Shown one piece after another: positions 27,465-36,774 of a stretch of DNA of 64,000 nucleotides. Where the stretch lies: NCBI GenBank assembly GCA_031376265.1, contig JANMDK010000353.1:18349-82348 (forward strand). Direction: 5' to 3'. Origin of the DNA: SZAS-79 sp031376265. GTDB taxonomy: Bacteria; Pseudomonadota; Gammaproteobacteria; Burkholderiales; SG8-39. How positions within the stretch are numbered: position 1 is the first letter of the stretch; each line of letters opens with the position of its first letter. Under the pieces are notes generated by a model. The model ran no database searches. It saw only the letters and a list, made by a program, of their open reading frames with translations, and was not told the DNA's origin. Position numbers and translations under genes: made by a program.

Positions 27465-28433
27465 TTACTTGAGCCAGCCTTTTTCCTTGTAATACCGAAC
27501 GGCGCCTTCATGCAGCGGTGCCGAGAGGCCGTCCTTGATCATGCTTTGCGGCGAGAGGATCGCCAAGGCCGGGTGCAGTTTCTTGAATTCGTCGAAGTTG
27601 TCGAAGACGCCTTTGACGACTGCGTAGACCGTATCGGCCGGGACCTTGCTCGAGGACACCATCGTGGCGAGGACGCCATAGGTTTTCGTATCGGCAGTGT
27701 TTGCAGGATAGAGGCCGCCCGGAATCGTCGCGTAGGCGTAGTAGGGCTTTTCCTTCACCAACTTGTCGACCGCGGGCCCGGTGACCGACACCAGCTTCGC
27801 GCCGCAGGACGTGGTCGGGTCCTGGATGTTGGCCGACGGGTGGCCCACGCCGTAGAAGAATCCGTCGATCTTGCCGTCGCAGAGCGCGGCGCCATGCTCA
27901 TCGGCCTTGAGCTCCGAGGCGAGCGAGAAATCGCCGAGCTTCCAGCCCATCGCGCCCAGCAGCTCCTCCATCGAGGCGCGCGTGCCCGAGCCCGGGTTGC
28001 CGACGTTGAACTTCCTGCCCTTGAAGTCGGCAAACGTCTTGATGTTGGCCTCCTTGCGCGCCAGCACCGTGAAGGGCTCCGGGTGCAGCGAGAACACCGA
28101 GCGAAGGTCGGAATGCGCGCCGTCCTTGAATTGCGCGAGCCCCTTGACCGCGTTGTACTGCACGTCCGACTGGGTCGCGCCGAGATCGAGCTCGCCGGCC
28201 TTGATGGTGTTGACGTTGAACACCGAGCCGCCGGTCGATTCGACCGAGCAGCGGATGTTGTGCACCTTGCGGTCCTTGTTGACCAGGCGGCAGATCGCGC
28301 CGCCGGCCGCGTAGTACACGCCGGTGACGCCGCCGGTGCCGATCGTGACGTACTTCTGCTGCGCATGCGCTGCCGGAACGGCAAAAGCGACGGCGGCGGC
28401 AAGCGCGGCCGCGCAATGGATGGCTCTGACCAT
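27465..28433 (-). CDS. TAXI family TRAP transporter solute-binding protein
   Basis: This 322-residue periplasmic protein opens with a signal peptide (cleavage predicted after AAHA). The mature start YVTIGTGGVTGVYYAAGGA is diagnostic of the TAXI family, followed by ATQSDVQYNAVKG and GNPGSGTRASMEELL. It captures the substrate for the fused permease encoded next. TAXI ligands include glutamate and other small carboxylates; none can be specified here. A GGGGA ribosome site precedes the ATG. Confidence 0.95.
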   Translation of the reverse strand: MVRAIHCAAALAAAVAFAVPAAHAQQKYVTIGTGGVTGVYYAAGGAICRLVNKDRKVHNIRCSVESTGGSVFNVNTIKAGELDLGATQSDVQYNAVKGLAQFKDGAHSDLRSVFSLHPEPFTVLARKEANIKTFADFKGRKFNVGNPGSGTRASMEELLGAMGWKLGDFSLASELKADEHGAALCDGKIDGFFYGVGHPSANIQDPTTSCGAKLVSVTGPAVDKLVKEKPYYAYATIPGGLYPANTADTKTYGVLATMVSSSKVPADTVYAVVKGVFDNFDEFKKLHPALAILSPQSMIKDGLSAPLHEGAVRYYKEKGWLK

Positions 28434-28480
28434 GGACGACTCCCCTGAGAATTCGAGCGGAAAGCTTATAGAACCGTGTC

Positions 28481-29824
28481 CTAGGCGGCAAGCGCGGCCG
28501 GCAGGCCGAGCGTCGTCGCGAGGGCTTTCGAAAATTTCTCGACCAGCTCGTCGAGCTGCTTTTCCTCAACGATGAAAGGCGGCGCAAAAAGCACATGATC
28601 GCCTTGCACGCCATCCAGGGTGCCGCCCATGGGGTAGCACAAGAGGCCGGCTTCCAAGGAGGCTTTCTTGAGGCGCACATTGACCTTACGCGCCGCGTCG
28701 AACGGCCTTTTGCTCGCGCGATCCTCGACCAGCTCGATCGCGCGGAAAAGGCCGCGCCCGCGGATTTCGCCCACGTGCGGGTGCTTGCCGAACGCGGAGC
28801 GCAGCTTCTTTTCCAGCAGCTCACCCATCGGCTTCACCCTGGCGAGGAGGCCGTCCTCGTGCAGGCGCTTTTGCACCGCGAGCGCGCCGGCGCAGGCGGC
28901 GGCGTGGCCGAGATAAGTGTGGCCGTGCTGGAAGAATCCGCTGCCGCCGACGATCGCCTCGTAGACCTTGCGCGTGGCGATCACCGCGCCGATCGGCTGG
29001 TAGCCTGCGCCAAGCCCTTTAGCGATGCAAACGAGGTCCGGCACGACGCCCTCGGCTTCGAAAGTGAAGAGCTCGCCGCACCGGCCCATGCCGCACATCA
29101 CCTCATCGAGGATCAGCAGCACGCCGTACTTGTCGCAGACCTCGCGCACCCGCCGGAGGTAGCCCGCCACCGGCGCGACTGCGCCGAGCGTGGCGCCGAC
29201 GACGGTCTCGGCAACGAAGGCGATCACCTTGTCGGCGCCGAGGCGCAGGATTTCGGTTTCGAGCTCCGCAGCCAGCCGGGCACCGTAAGCCTCGTCCGAT
29301 TCAGCGGCCAGCTTGCCGCGATAGGCGTAGCACGGCGACACATGCGAGACGTCGATCAGCAGGGGCTCGAACTGCTTACGGCGCCACGCGTTGCCGCCGA
29401 CTGCAAGCGCGCCGAGCGTGTTGCCGTGATAGCTGCCGCGCCGGGCGATGATGTGCTCGCGCTGCGGCTCGCCCTTCTCGACGAAATACTGGCGTGCAAG
29501 TTTGAGCGCGGCCTCGACCGCCTCGGACCCGCCGGACACGAAATACACGCGGTCGAAAGCGGCGGGCGAGCGGCGGATGAGCTCGTCGGCGAGCGCTTCC
29601 ATCGGCTCGTTGGTGAAGAACGACGTGTGCGCGAAGGGCAGCCGCTCGAGCTGCGCCTCGATGGCTTCGACCACGGCCCGGTCCGTATGGCCGAGGCAGG
29701 AAACGGCCGCCCCGCCCGAGGCATCGAGGTAGCGCTTGCCTTCGCGGTCGACGATATAGGCGCCGTCGCCGCGAACCGCGACCGGATACTCGTTTTTCGG
29801 GTTGCGATGGAAGACGTGGCTCAT
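28481..29824 (-). CDS. Class III PLP-dependent aminotransferase
   Basis: This 447-residue fold-type I aminotransferase acts on omega-amino or related substrates. Seen are SGGSEAVEAALKLARQYF, RRGSYHGNTLGAL, the cofactor Asp in LLILDEVMCGMGR, and the PLP-binding Lys in CIAKGLGAGYQPIGA. It lies 47 bp upstream of the TAXI binding-protein gene and 15 bp downstream of pckG, so it may process the amine or amino acid that the transporter imports. Precise specificity cannot be deduced. Confidence 0.92.
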   Translation of the reverse strand: MSHVFHRNPKNEYPVAVRGDGAYIVDREGKRYLDASGGAAVSCLGHTDRAVVEAIEAQLERLPFAHTSFFTNEPMEALADELIRRSPAAFDRVYFVSGGSEAVEAALKLARQYFVEKGEPQREHIIARRGSYHGNTLGALAVGGNAWRRKQFEPLLIDVSHVSPCYAYRGKLAAESDEAYGARLAAELETEILRLGADKVIAFVAETVVGATLGAVAPVAGYLRRVREVCDKYGVLLILDEVMCGMGRCGELFTFEAEGVVPDLVCIAKGLGAGYQPIGAVIATRKVYEAIVGGSGFFQHGHTYLGHAAACAGALAVQKRLHEDGLLARVKPMGELLEKKLRSAFGKHPHVGEIRGRGLFRAIELVEDRASKRPFDAARKVNVRLKKASLEAGLLCYPMGGTLDGVQGDHVLFAPPFIVEEKQLDELVEKFSKALATTLGLPAALAA

Positions 29825-29839
29825 GCGACCCCTTTCTTT

Positions 29840-31669
29840 CTAGGCGGCGAGTTTCTCGTGCAAGAGCGTGCGGCGCGTTTCCAGCTCGCGCGGCAGGTGG
29901 CTGCCGAGCTTGCCGAGCAATTCGTCGTGCGAGTGCAACTCCTCGGCCCAGGCGTCATGCTCGACTTCGCTCAGTTCGGCGTACTGGTCGCGGGTGAATT
30001 TCTCCAGGCCCTTCCACGACAGGTCCTCGTAGCGCGGCATGATCCCGAGCGGCGTCGGGATGCCCTTGGCGGTCCCCTCGCATCGCTCGACGATCCATTG
30101 CAGCACGCGCATGTTCTCGCCGAAGCCGGGCCAGATGAATTTGCCGTTTGCGTCGCGGCGGAACCAGTTGACGCGGAAAATCTTGGGCGGCTTCGAGACG
30201 GCTTTGCCCACCTTGAGCCAGTGGGCGAAATAGTCGCCGATGTTGTAACCGCAGAACGCGAGCATCGCCATCGGGTCGCGGCGCACGACGCCGACCTTGC
30301 CGGTGATTGCCGCGGTGGTTTCGGAGCCCAGCGTTGCAGCCATGTAGACGCCGTCTTCCCAACTGGGCGCTTCGACGACCAGCGGCACGGTGGACGAGCG
30401 GCGTCCGCCGAACAGGAAAGCCGAGATCGGCACGCCGGCCGGGTCTTCCCACTCGGCGTCCATCGAGGGGCACTGCGATGCCGGCACGGTGAACCGGGCA
30501 TTGGCATGCGCGGCGAGTTGTCCGCTCGCGGGGGTCCACTCTTTGCCCTGCCAGTCGATCAGCTTCGGCGGCGGGACCTCGGTCATGCCTTCCCACCACA
30601 CGTCCCCGTCCGGCGTCAGCGCAACGTTGGTGAAGATCACGTTCGAGCGCAACGTCCGCATCGCGTTCGGGTTGGTGGCCTCCGAGGTGCCCGGGGCGAC
30701 GCCGAAGAAACCGGCTTCCGGGTTGATTGCGTAGAACCGCCCATCCTTGCCGGGCTTGAGCCAGGCGATGTCCTCGCCCACGGTGGTGATCTTCCAGCCG
30801 GCGTGGCTCGGCGGCGGGATCAGCATCGCAAAGTTGGTCTTGCCGCAGGCCGAGGGGAACGCGGCCGAGACGTAATGCTTCTCGCCCTTGGGCGACTCGA
30901 CGCCAAGGATCAGCATGTGCTCGGCAAGCCAGCCTTCGTCGTGCGCCATGATCGAGGCGATGCGCAAAGCGAGGCATTTCTTGCCGAGCAGCGCGTTGCC
31001 GCCATAGCCCGAGCCAAAAGACCAGATCTCGCGCGTCTCGGGAAAGTGCACGATCCACTTTTCCTGGTCGTTGCAGGGCCAGGGGACGTCCTTCTCGCCG
31101 GCGGCCAGCGGCGCGCCGACCGAATGAACGCAAGGCACGTAAGCCCCGTCCTCGCCCAGGTGGTCGACGACGGCCCGGCCCATTCGCGTCATCATGCGCA
31201 TGTTGACTACGACGTAGGCCGAATCCGAGATCTCGACGCCGACCTGCGCAATGTGCGAGCCGATCGGGCCCATCGAGAAAGGAATCACGTACATCGTGCG
31301 GCCCCGCATGCACCCGTCGAAGAGGCCGTTCAGCGTGCCGCGCATCTCGGCCGGATCCATCCAGTTGTTCGTCGGGCCGGCGTCATCCTTGCGCGCGCTG
31401 CAGATGAAGGTGCGGTCTTCCATGCGCGCAACGTCGGTCGGGTGCGAGCGCGCGAGATAACTGCCGGGGCGCAGCTTCTCGTTCAGCCTGAGGAAAGTCC
31501 CGGCATCGACCAGTTCGCCGCAGAGGCGGTCGTTTTCTTCGGCCGAGCCGTCGCACCACACTACGCGCTCGGGCTTGGTCAGCCGCGCGACCTCCGCCAC
31601 CCATTCGCGCAAGCGTCGGTGGCGTACATAGGCGGGGGCGTTGGCGAGATCCGTACTCGGGTGGTCCAT
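29840..31669 (-). CDS. pckG: Phosphoenolpyruvate carboxykinase (GTP)
   Basis: This 609-residue enzyme converts oxaloacetate and GTP to PEP and CO2 in gluconeogenesis. It is the GTP-type: FPSACGKTNFAM holds the P-loop and active Cys, NNWMDPAEM is the substrate region, and RVNWFRRDANGKF lies near the C-terminus. The ATG at 31669 has a GGAG ribosome site 8 bases upstream; a longer in-frame extension is not conserved sequence. A terminator-like hairpin sits immediately before the ribosome site, and a plausible -10 (TACAAT, 31739-31744) lies further upstream, suggesting leader control. Confidence 0.97.
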   Translation of the reverse strand: MDHPSTDLANAPAYVRHRRLREWVAEVARLTKPERVVWCDGSAEENDRLCGELVDAGTFLRLNEKLRPGSYLARSHPTDVARMEDRTFICSARKDDAGPTNNWMDPAEMRGTLNGLFDGCMRGRTMYVIPFSMGPIGSHIAQVGVEISDSAYVVVNMRMMTRMGRAVVDHLGEDGAYVPCVHSVGAPLAAGEKDVPWPCNDQEKWIVHFPETREIWSFGSGYGGNALLGKKCLALRIASIMAHDEGWLAEHMLILGVESPKGEKHYVSAAFPSACGKTNFAMLIPPPSHAGWKITTVGEDIAWLKPGKDGRFYAINPEAGFFGVAPGTSEATNPNAMRTLRSNVIFTNVALTPDGDVWWEGMTEVPPPKLIDWQGKEWTPASGQLAAHANARFTVPASQCPSMDAEWEDPAGVPISAFLFGGRRSSTVPLVVEAPSWEDGVYMAATLGSETTAAITGKVGVVRRDPMAMLAFCGYNIGDYFAHWLKVGKAVSKPPKIFRVNWFRRDANGKFIWPGFGENMRVLQWIVERCEGTAKGIPTPLGIMPRYEDLSWKGLEKFTRDQYAELSEVEHDAWAEELHSHDELLGKLGSHLPRELETRRTLLHEKLAA

Positions 31670-31691
31670 CAAGTGCGCTCCAAAATGAAAA

Positions 31692-31713
31692 CGGCCCTGG
31701 GCTGGCCGGGCCG
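31692..31713 (-). terminator. Terminator-like hairpin in the pckG leader
   Basis: A CGGCCC/GGGCCG 6-bp stem with a 10-base loop is followed on the minus strand by TTTTCATTTT, and the pckG ribosome site starts right after this tract. There is no space for a promoter between it and pckG, so transcripts reaching pckG must read through it. It could alternatively be a leaky terminator of the upstream AbrB gene. Confidence 0.5.
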
Positions 31714-31842
31714 ATGATTTTGATTTCTGATGCGCTCGATTGTAGCAGCGCACCGTAAGGTGGCGTTAATCGCGGGCCACGCGCGAGGCTCGACGATGTT
31801 GCGCAGCAATCGCGTCGACAGAACTTGCAAAGCCTTGTTTGA

Positions 31843-32901
31843 TCAGGCCTTTCGATAACGCTCCGCAAGGCGGCGCGCAAGGCGGAACAAGCCGCCGGTA
31901 CAAGTCACGAGGACGATGACCCGAGTCACATGCGCAGCCGTGACCAGGGGCACGCCCAGCTGCAGGACCTTGGCCGTGATGCACATCTCCGCGATGCCGC
32001 CCGGTGCAGTGGCCAGCACGACGCTGGGCACCGGCAAGCCATAGAGCCACGCAAGCGCTGCGCCGAGTGCGCCTGCGAGCCCAAGCGCGAGCAGGATACT
32101 GGCGAGCGTTGCGGCGACGAAGCGCGGGACGCGGTCTAGAAAACTGCGCTCGAAGCGGCTGCCAAGTGCGCATCCGATCAACAGCTGCCCGACGTTGGAG
32201 ACCACCGCGGGCATCGCGGAAAAATTGATTTCGCAAACGGTGAGCGCGATCACGCTGAACAGCGCCCCCAGCATGAACGCATTCGGCGCTCGCAGCAGCG
32301 CCAGTGCGCCGGCGCCGGCGGTCGCGATCGCCAGTAATACGGCCAATCGCCACCAATCGAGGGTGGCGGTGGCCGGCACATAACTGTCTGCGCCGTGCAC
32401 GCCGGAATACGTCAGCCCGAAGGGCACCACGATCACTACGGCCAGAATGCGCATCGATTGCGCGATCGCCACGCGGTCCACGCGCGCGCCGTAGCGCTCG
32501 GCAAGCAACGCCATCTCCGCGGCCCCGCCCGGCACGCTCGCAAAGAACGCGGTGGTGCGGTCGGTATCGGTCGCGCTTGAGAGGAACCACGCGCAGGCGC
32601 ACGCGATGAGAATCGCGAGGACCGCGGCGAGCAGCAAGAGGTGCCAATAGGACAACACCTGTTGCGCGACGACGGGCGTGAAGTAGAGGCCGAGCGCGGT
32701 ACCGATGATGACCTGGCCGATCGGGCGTGCGGCTTTTGGCGCGCGCAGCCGCGCGCCGCTGAAATTGAGCGCGGCCATCACGATCAGCGGGCCGATCATC
32801 CACGGCAGCGGGGTCCGCAGCCAGGCAAACAGCGCACCGGCCATCGCGCACAGCGCGAGGCTGAGCAGGGGATTCAGCAGCGTGTCGCGCGCAGCCTTCA
32901 C
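31843..32901 (-). CDS. AbrB family (ammonia monooxygenase-like) membrane protein
   Basis: This 352-residue protein has about ten hydrophobic segments in two related halves, matching the AbrB membrane family (often misnamed ammonia monooxygenase). The repeated motif FFASVPGGAAEMALL in the first half is echoed by LATAPGGIAEMCITA in the second. Function is not established; members are thought to be transporters or efflux regulators. The start overlaps the mnmE stop (ATGA). A terminator-like hairpin lies about 130 bp downstream. Confidence 0.85.
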   Translation of the reverse strand: MKAARDTLLNPLLSLALCAMAGALFAWLRTPLPWMIGPLIVMAALNFSGARLRAPKAARPIGQVIIGTALGLYFTPVVAQQVLSYWHLLLLAAVLAILIACACAWFLSSATDTDRTTAFFASVPGGAAEMALLAERYGARVDRVAIAQSMRILAVVIVVPFGLTYSGVHGADSYVPATATLDWWRLAVLLAIATAGAGALALLRAPNAFMLGALFSVIALTVCEINFSAMPAVVSNVGQLLIGCALGSRFERSFLDRVPRFVAATLASILLALGLAGALGAALAWLYGLPVPSVVLATAPGGIAEMCITAKVLQLGVPLVTAAHVTRVIVLVTCTGGLFRLARRLAERYRKA

Positions 32902-34259
32902 TTGCCGATGCAGAAGCGCGAGAAGATCTCCCCGAGCAGGTCGTCGGCGCTGAATTCGCCTGTAATCGTCGAAAGGGCCTGCTGCGCGAGCCGCAACTCC
33001 TCGGCGAAGAATTCCCAGCGGTCCTGCTGTCCGGCCGCAGCGCGCAGGCGCTCGCTCGCCTCGGCAAGCGCACGCAAGTGCCGCTCGCGCGCCACGAAAA
33101 GCGACTCGCCGGAACGATCCCAGCCCGCGGCCTGAAGAATGGCTTCGCGCAGCGCCTGGATGCCCGCGCCGGTCTTGGCCGAAATGGGGACGTCCTGTGG
33201 GCCGGCCTGCGCGGCCCCGGCGGCCTCGCTTACGAGGTCGATCTTGTTCCAGACGACGATGCGCCTTGCGTCGGCGGGAAACTTCGCGAGGATGGCCTCG
33301 TCATCGGGCGTCCTGCCGCTGACCGCGTCGAGCATCATGAGGACGAGGTCGGCGCGCCCGAGCTCGTGCCAGGTGCGCTCGATGCCGAGGCGCTCGACTT
33401 CGTCGGTCGCGCTTCTAAGCCCCGCCGTGTCGACGAGGTTGAGCGGCACGCCCTCGATGGAGATCGTTTCGCGCACTGCATCCCGCGTCGTGCCCGGTAT
33501 CGGCGTGACGATCGCGCGCTCTTCGCCTGCGAGCCGGTTCAGCAGGCTCGACTTGCCGACGTTCGGCCGGCCGGCAAGAACGACGTTGATTCCGGAACGC
33601 AGCAAGCTGCCATGCCGGCTGCTCTTGAAGACGAGTTCGAGTGATTCGCGCGTCGCGTCAAGGCGACGGCCCATGTCTTCGCGATGCAACGGATCGACCT
33701 CTTCCTCGGGGAAGTCGAGCGTCGCCTCGGTCAGCGCGCGCAACTCGGTCAGCTGCGCCACGAGCGCATCAATCGCCGTCGAGAATTCCCCGCTTAGCGA
33801 GCGCAATGCGCCGCGCGCCGCCGCCGCCGTGGAAGCTTCGATGAGATCGGCCACCGCCTCGGCCTGCGCGAGGTCGAGCTTGCCGTTGAGGAAGGCCCGG
33901 CGCGTGAATTCGCCGGGCTCGGCTAGTCGCGCGCCGGCGTCAATGCAGGCGGCAAGGACGGAAGCGAGCGCTACGGGGCTGCCGTGACCTTGCAGCTCGA
34001 GGACAGGCTCGCCGGTATAAGAAGCGGGGGCCGCGAAGTAAACGGCAATGCCCTCCTCGATTTGCTGGCCGCCCGCATCGCGCATTACGGCGTGCGTTGC
34101 CTTGCGCGGAGCCGGCAGCCGGCCGATGAGCGCCCGGGCGATTGCCGGCGCACCCTGGCCGGAAACGCGGACTACGCCGATGCCCCCCCGGCCGGCCGGC
34201 GTGGCGATCGCGGCGATCGTATCGCCGGCGGGTGGTGTGCTTACCTCAGCGCTTCCCAT
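32898..34259 (-). CDS. mnmE: tRNA modification GTPase MnmE
   Basis: This 453-residue GTPase is the MnmG partner for wobble-uridine modification. The N-terminal tetrahydrofolate-binding domain opens TIAAIATPAGRGGIGVVRVSG-like sequence. The G domain follows with G1 GRPNVGKSS, G2/G3 PGTTRD and DTAGL, and G4 NKID. The protein ends FCIGK, with the conserved catalytic Cys. It overlaps yidC by 14 bp and starts the AbrB pair. Confidence 0.98.
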   Translation of the reverse strand: MGSAEVSTPPAGDTIAAIATPAGRGGIGVVRVSGQGAPAIARALIGRLPAPRKATHAVMRDAGGQQIEEGIAVYFAAPASYTGEPVLELQGHGSPVALASVLAACIDAGARLAEPGEFTRRAFLNGKLDLAQAEAVADLIEASTAAAARGALRSLSGEFSTAIDALVAQLTELRALTEATLDFPEEEVDPLHREDMGRRLDATRESLELVFKSSRHGSLLRSGINVVLAGRPNVGKSSLLNRLAGEERAIVTPIPGTTRDAVRETISIEGVPLNLVDTAGLRSATDEVERLGIERTWHELGRADLVLMMLDAVSGRTPDDEAILAKFPADARRIVVWNKIDLVSEAAGAAQAGPQDVPISAKTGAGIQALREAILQAAGWDRSGESLFVARERHLRALAEASERLRAAAGQQDRWEFFAEELRLAQQALSTITGEFSADDLLGEIFSRFCIGK

Positions 34260-35928
34260 GGGCAGGTTTGTCGCGCTCGAACATGCGCTGGATCTGCCAT
34301 TGCTGTGCTATCGAAAGGATGTTGTTGACGAGCCAATAGAGCACCAGCCCGGCCGGGAAGAAGAAAAAGAAGATGCTGAACACGAACGGCATGAAGGTCA
34401 TGACCTTGGCCTGCACCGGGTCAGGCGGCACCGGGTTCAGCTTGGTCTGGATGACCATCGTGATCGTCATGAGGATCGGCAGCACGTAGTACGGGTCGAG
34501 CGCCGAGAGGTCGTGGATCCAGAGCATGAACGGCGCATGGCGCAGCTCGATCGCCGCCAACAGCACCCAGTAGAGCGCAATGAACACCGGGATCTGCACG
34601 AGGATCGGGAAGCAGCCGCCGAGCGGGTTGATCTTCTCGGTCTTGTACAGCTCCATCATCGCCTGGTTCTGGCGCGCGCGATCGTTGGCGTACATTTCGC
34701 GGATCTTGGTGAGGCGAGGCGTGACGAGCTTCATTTTCGCCATCGATTTGTAGCTGGCCGCGGAAAGCGGGAAGAACACGATCTTGATCGTGACCGTCAG
34801 CAGGATGATCGCCACGCCCCAGTTGGCGGTGAAGCCGTGGTATTTCTCGAGCAGCCAGAACAGCGGCCACGCGATGATCGTCAGCCAGCCGTAGTCGACC
34901 ACGAGGTCGAAGCCCGGCGCGACCTCCTTCAGCCGGTTCTGCTCCTGGGGCCCGGCGTAAAGCGGCGCAACGACCTTGCCCGTCGCGCCCGGGGCGATCG
35001 ACGGTACAGGCAGCACAACGCGCCCGCTATAGACGCCGTCAGGCCGCTTCTCGATCACGTAGTCGCGCGAGCCCGCAACGGTCGGAACCCAGGCGGCGAC
35101 GAAGTAGTGCTGCACGAAAGCGATCCAGCCGTCGGTCGCCTGCTTGGCGTGGTCGACCTTGCCCTTGTCGATGTCTGAATACTGCACTTTCTCGAACTTG
35201 CGCTCGGTCGTGTACTCGGCGAAGCCGTTGAAGCTCTGCGCGCCGAAAGATTGCGCGAGCGAGCTGCCCCCGGCCGGCTGCTTGCCGTCGTGCGTGAGCT
35301 GGAAGTACGCATGGGGCGCCACTGCGGTGGCGCCGCCGTTTTTGATCTCGAGCGTCACGTCGACGATGTAGCTGTCGCGCTTGAAGGTGTAGACCTTCTC
35401 CACCGCCAGGCCGTCCCGGCCTTCTGCCGCGAGCCTCACCTCGAACGCGTTCTTGCCGTCGGCAAGCGCGCGCTCGCCGGGCAACACGCGCCAAAGCGTG
35501 CGGTGGTTCGGGCCGCCGTCCCCGGTCAGTCCGCTCTGCGCAACGTATTGGTGCTCGGGCCCGAGCAGGACGAGGTTCTTCGACTGGTCGTTGGTTTCCT
35601 TGTGCTTGAGGAGCTCGAGCCGCGCGATGCTGCCGCCGAGCGTATCGATGTCGGCGACGATCAGGTCGGTGCGCGCCTGCACGATCTCGCCCTTGCCCGT
35701 CGCTGCGGGCGCGGGCACGCCGGTCGAGGCCACCGGCGCAGGGGTCGCGGCCGGCGCAGGCGCAGCGCTCGTCGGGGTGGGTACCGCGCCCGGGATGGCT
35801 TTGATTTCGCCTGCGGGCTGCACAACGCCGGGTTTGGGTTTCGGCCGCTGCTCCTTCTCCCATTCGGTCCAGATCAGGAGCAGGGAGAAGCTGAAAACGA
35901 AGAAAAGGATGAGTCTTTGGGTATCCAT
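34246..35928 (-). CDS. yidC: Membrane protein insertase YidC
   Basis: This 560-residue inner-membrane insertase has the Gram-negative architecture: an N-terminal membrane helix, a long Pro/Ala-rich linker (about 30-75), a large periplasmic domain and the conserved five-helix insertase core. Core signatures include YHGFTANWGVAIILLTV, PLSAASYKSMAKM and NPLGGCFPILVQIPVFIALY. It acts with or without SecYEG and is needed for inserting AtpE, encoded in the same window. It is in the usual rnpA-yidD-yidC-mnmE order. Confidence 0.98.
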   Translation of the reverse strand: MDTQRLILFFVFSFSLLLIWTEWEKEQRPKPKPGVVQPAGEIKAIPGAVPTPTSAAPAPAATPAPVASTGVPAPAATGKGEIVQARTDLIVADIDTLGGSIARLELLKHKETNDQSKNLVLLGPEHQYVAQSGLTGDGGPNHRTLWRVLPGERALADGKNAFEVRLAAEGRDGLAVEKVYTFKRDSYIVDVTLEIKNGGATAVAPHAYFQLTHDGKQPAGGSSLAQSFGAQSFNGFAEYTTERKFEKVQYSDIDKGKVDHAKQATDGWIAFVQHYFVAAWVPTVAGSRDYVIEKRPDGVYSGRVVLPVPSIAPGATGKVVAPLYAGPQEQNRLKEVAPGFDLVVDYGWLTIIAWPLFWLLEKYHGFTANWGVAIILLTVTIKIVFFPLSAASYKSMAKMKLVTPRLTKIREMYANDRARQNQAMMELYKTEKINPLGGCFPILVQIPVFIALYWVLLAAIELRHAPFMLWIHDLSALDPYYVLPILMTITMVIQTKLNPVPPDPVQAKVMTFMPFVFSIFFFFFPAGLVLYWLVNNILSIAQQWQIQRMFERDKPAHGKR

Positions 35929-35934
35929 GGGGCT

Positions 35935-36159
35935 TTAGGATTCGTTGCGTGCGGGGACTGGGTCGAAGCCCCCGGCATGCCAGGGATGGCAGCACGCGAT
36001 GCGTTTTGCTGCGAACAGCGAGCCCTTGAATGCGCCGTGGCGGAGAATCGCCTCGTCGGCATATTCCGAGCAGCTGGGAAAGAATCGGCAGTTCTGCCCG
36101 AGCATCGGGCTGATGAAGTATTGGTAACCGCGGATCAGCAAGCGCAAGGGCGTTTTCAA
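35935..36159 (-). CDS. yidD: Membrane protein insertion efficiency factor YidD
   Basis: This 74-residue protein matches YidD: RGYQYFISPMLGQNCRF, the Cys-rich PSCSEYADEAI and HPWHAGGFDPVP. It aids YidC-dependent insertion at the inner membrane. No in-frame ATG or GTG lies upstream, so a TTG at 36159 is the likely start. It sits between rnpA (10 bp) and yidC (6 bp). Confidence 0.95.
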   Translation of the reverse strand: MKTPLRLLIRGYQYFISPMLGQNCRFFPSCSEYADEAILRHGAFKGSLFAAKRIACCHPWHAGGFDPVPARNES

Positions 36160-36169
36160 GTGCGAGCTT

Positions 36170-36526
36170 TCACTTAGCCAGTTTTTCCAGGCACGCGCGC
36201 AGCGTGCCCACGGTTTGGGTTGAGGTCTTCGCGCCGTACGGCGGGCGCACCAGCACGTCGAGCGAGCCCAGCGACGCCTGTGACAGCCGGAACGCCTCGC
36301 GGATGCAGCGCTTGATGCGGTTGCGGTCGGTGGCCAGCGGGGCGTGCTTGCGCGAGATCACGATGCCGAGCCGCGCCGGACCTTCGGCGCGCGATGCAAA
36401 AAAGAAGGTGAATCCATTCATGCTCCGGCGTGTGCCGCCGCGCATCAGCGCTTCGAATTCGGCGCTGGTGAGGATCCGCTTGTCCCTGCCGAACCTGCCT
36501 TGGCGCGCGGCGCCGGCCCCGGGCAC
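36170..36526 (-). CDS. rnpA: Ribonuclease P protein component
   Basis: This 118-residue basic protein is the RNase P protein cofactor that helps the catalytic RNA cut tRNA 5' leaders. The RNR signature DRNRIKRCIREAFR and the RILTSAEFEALMR start of the fold are clear. The start is a GTG at 36526; no ATG is available upstream before rpmH (22 bp away). The RNase P RNA gene is not in this window. Confidence 0.95.
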   Translation of the reverse strand: MPGAGAARQGRFGRDKRILTSAEFEALMRGGTRRSMNGFTFFFASRAEGPARLGIVISRKHAPLATDRNRIKRCIREAFRLSQASLGSLDVLVRPPYGAKTSTQTVGTLRACLEKLAK

Positions 36527-36548
36527 TCGAAAAGGGCGATCCCCGCCG

Positions 36549-36683
36549 TCAGACGGCCAGGCGCACGCGTCCGCGCGCGCGGCGGGCGTTGATCACCGCA
36601 CGTCCGCCCGGGGTCTTCATGCGGGCTCGAAATCCGTGGGTGCGCGTGCGGCGCGTTTTGGAGGGTTGGTAGGTTCGCTTCAT
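36549..36683 (-). CDS. rpmH: 50S ribosomal protein L34
   Basis: This short 44-residue gene encodes L34. It begins MKRTYQPSKTRRTRTHGF and ends with the basic INARRARGRVRLAV tail. It is the first gene of the rpmH-rnpA-yidD-yidC-mnmE cluster and has a near-perfect promoter 28 bp upstream of its ATG. Confidence 0.98.
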   Translation of the reverse strand: MKRTYQPSKTRRTRTHGFRARMKTPGGRAVINARRARGRVRLAV

Positions 36684-36710
36684 GACTGCCTCTGGCGCAA
36701 AAAGGCGCGT

Positions 36711-36739
36711 ATTACACGCTGTAGCTAAACCCTTGTCAA
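36711..36739 (-). promoter_or_regulatory. Strong sigma-70 promoter for rpmH
   Basis: On the minus strand a perfect TTGACA (-35) is separated by 17 bases from TGTAAT (-10), ending 28 bp before the rpmH ATG. This is the best promoter match seen in the window and fits a highly expressed ribosomal-protein operon. Confidence 0.88.
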
Positions 36740-36765
36740 ATTTCCCGGATTATTGTGTCCAAGCC

Positions 36766-36774
36766 TGTGGATAA
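36766..36774 (-). promoter_or_regulatory. Consensus DnaA box upstream of dnaA
   Basis: TTATCCACA (minus strand) is an exact consensus DnaA box. It overlaps the predicted -35 of the dnaA promoter and lies about 25 bp upstream of the rpmH -35, so DnaA binding here could repress its own gene and mark the origin region. Confidence 0.85.

Noticed and set aside
28595..31717. Long plus-strand open frame (over 1000 codons) opposite the aminotransferase and pckG
   Set aside because: It spans two well-supported minus-strand genes and encodes no recognisable domain; explained by GC-rich codon bias.
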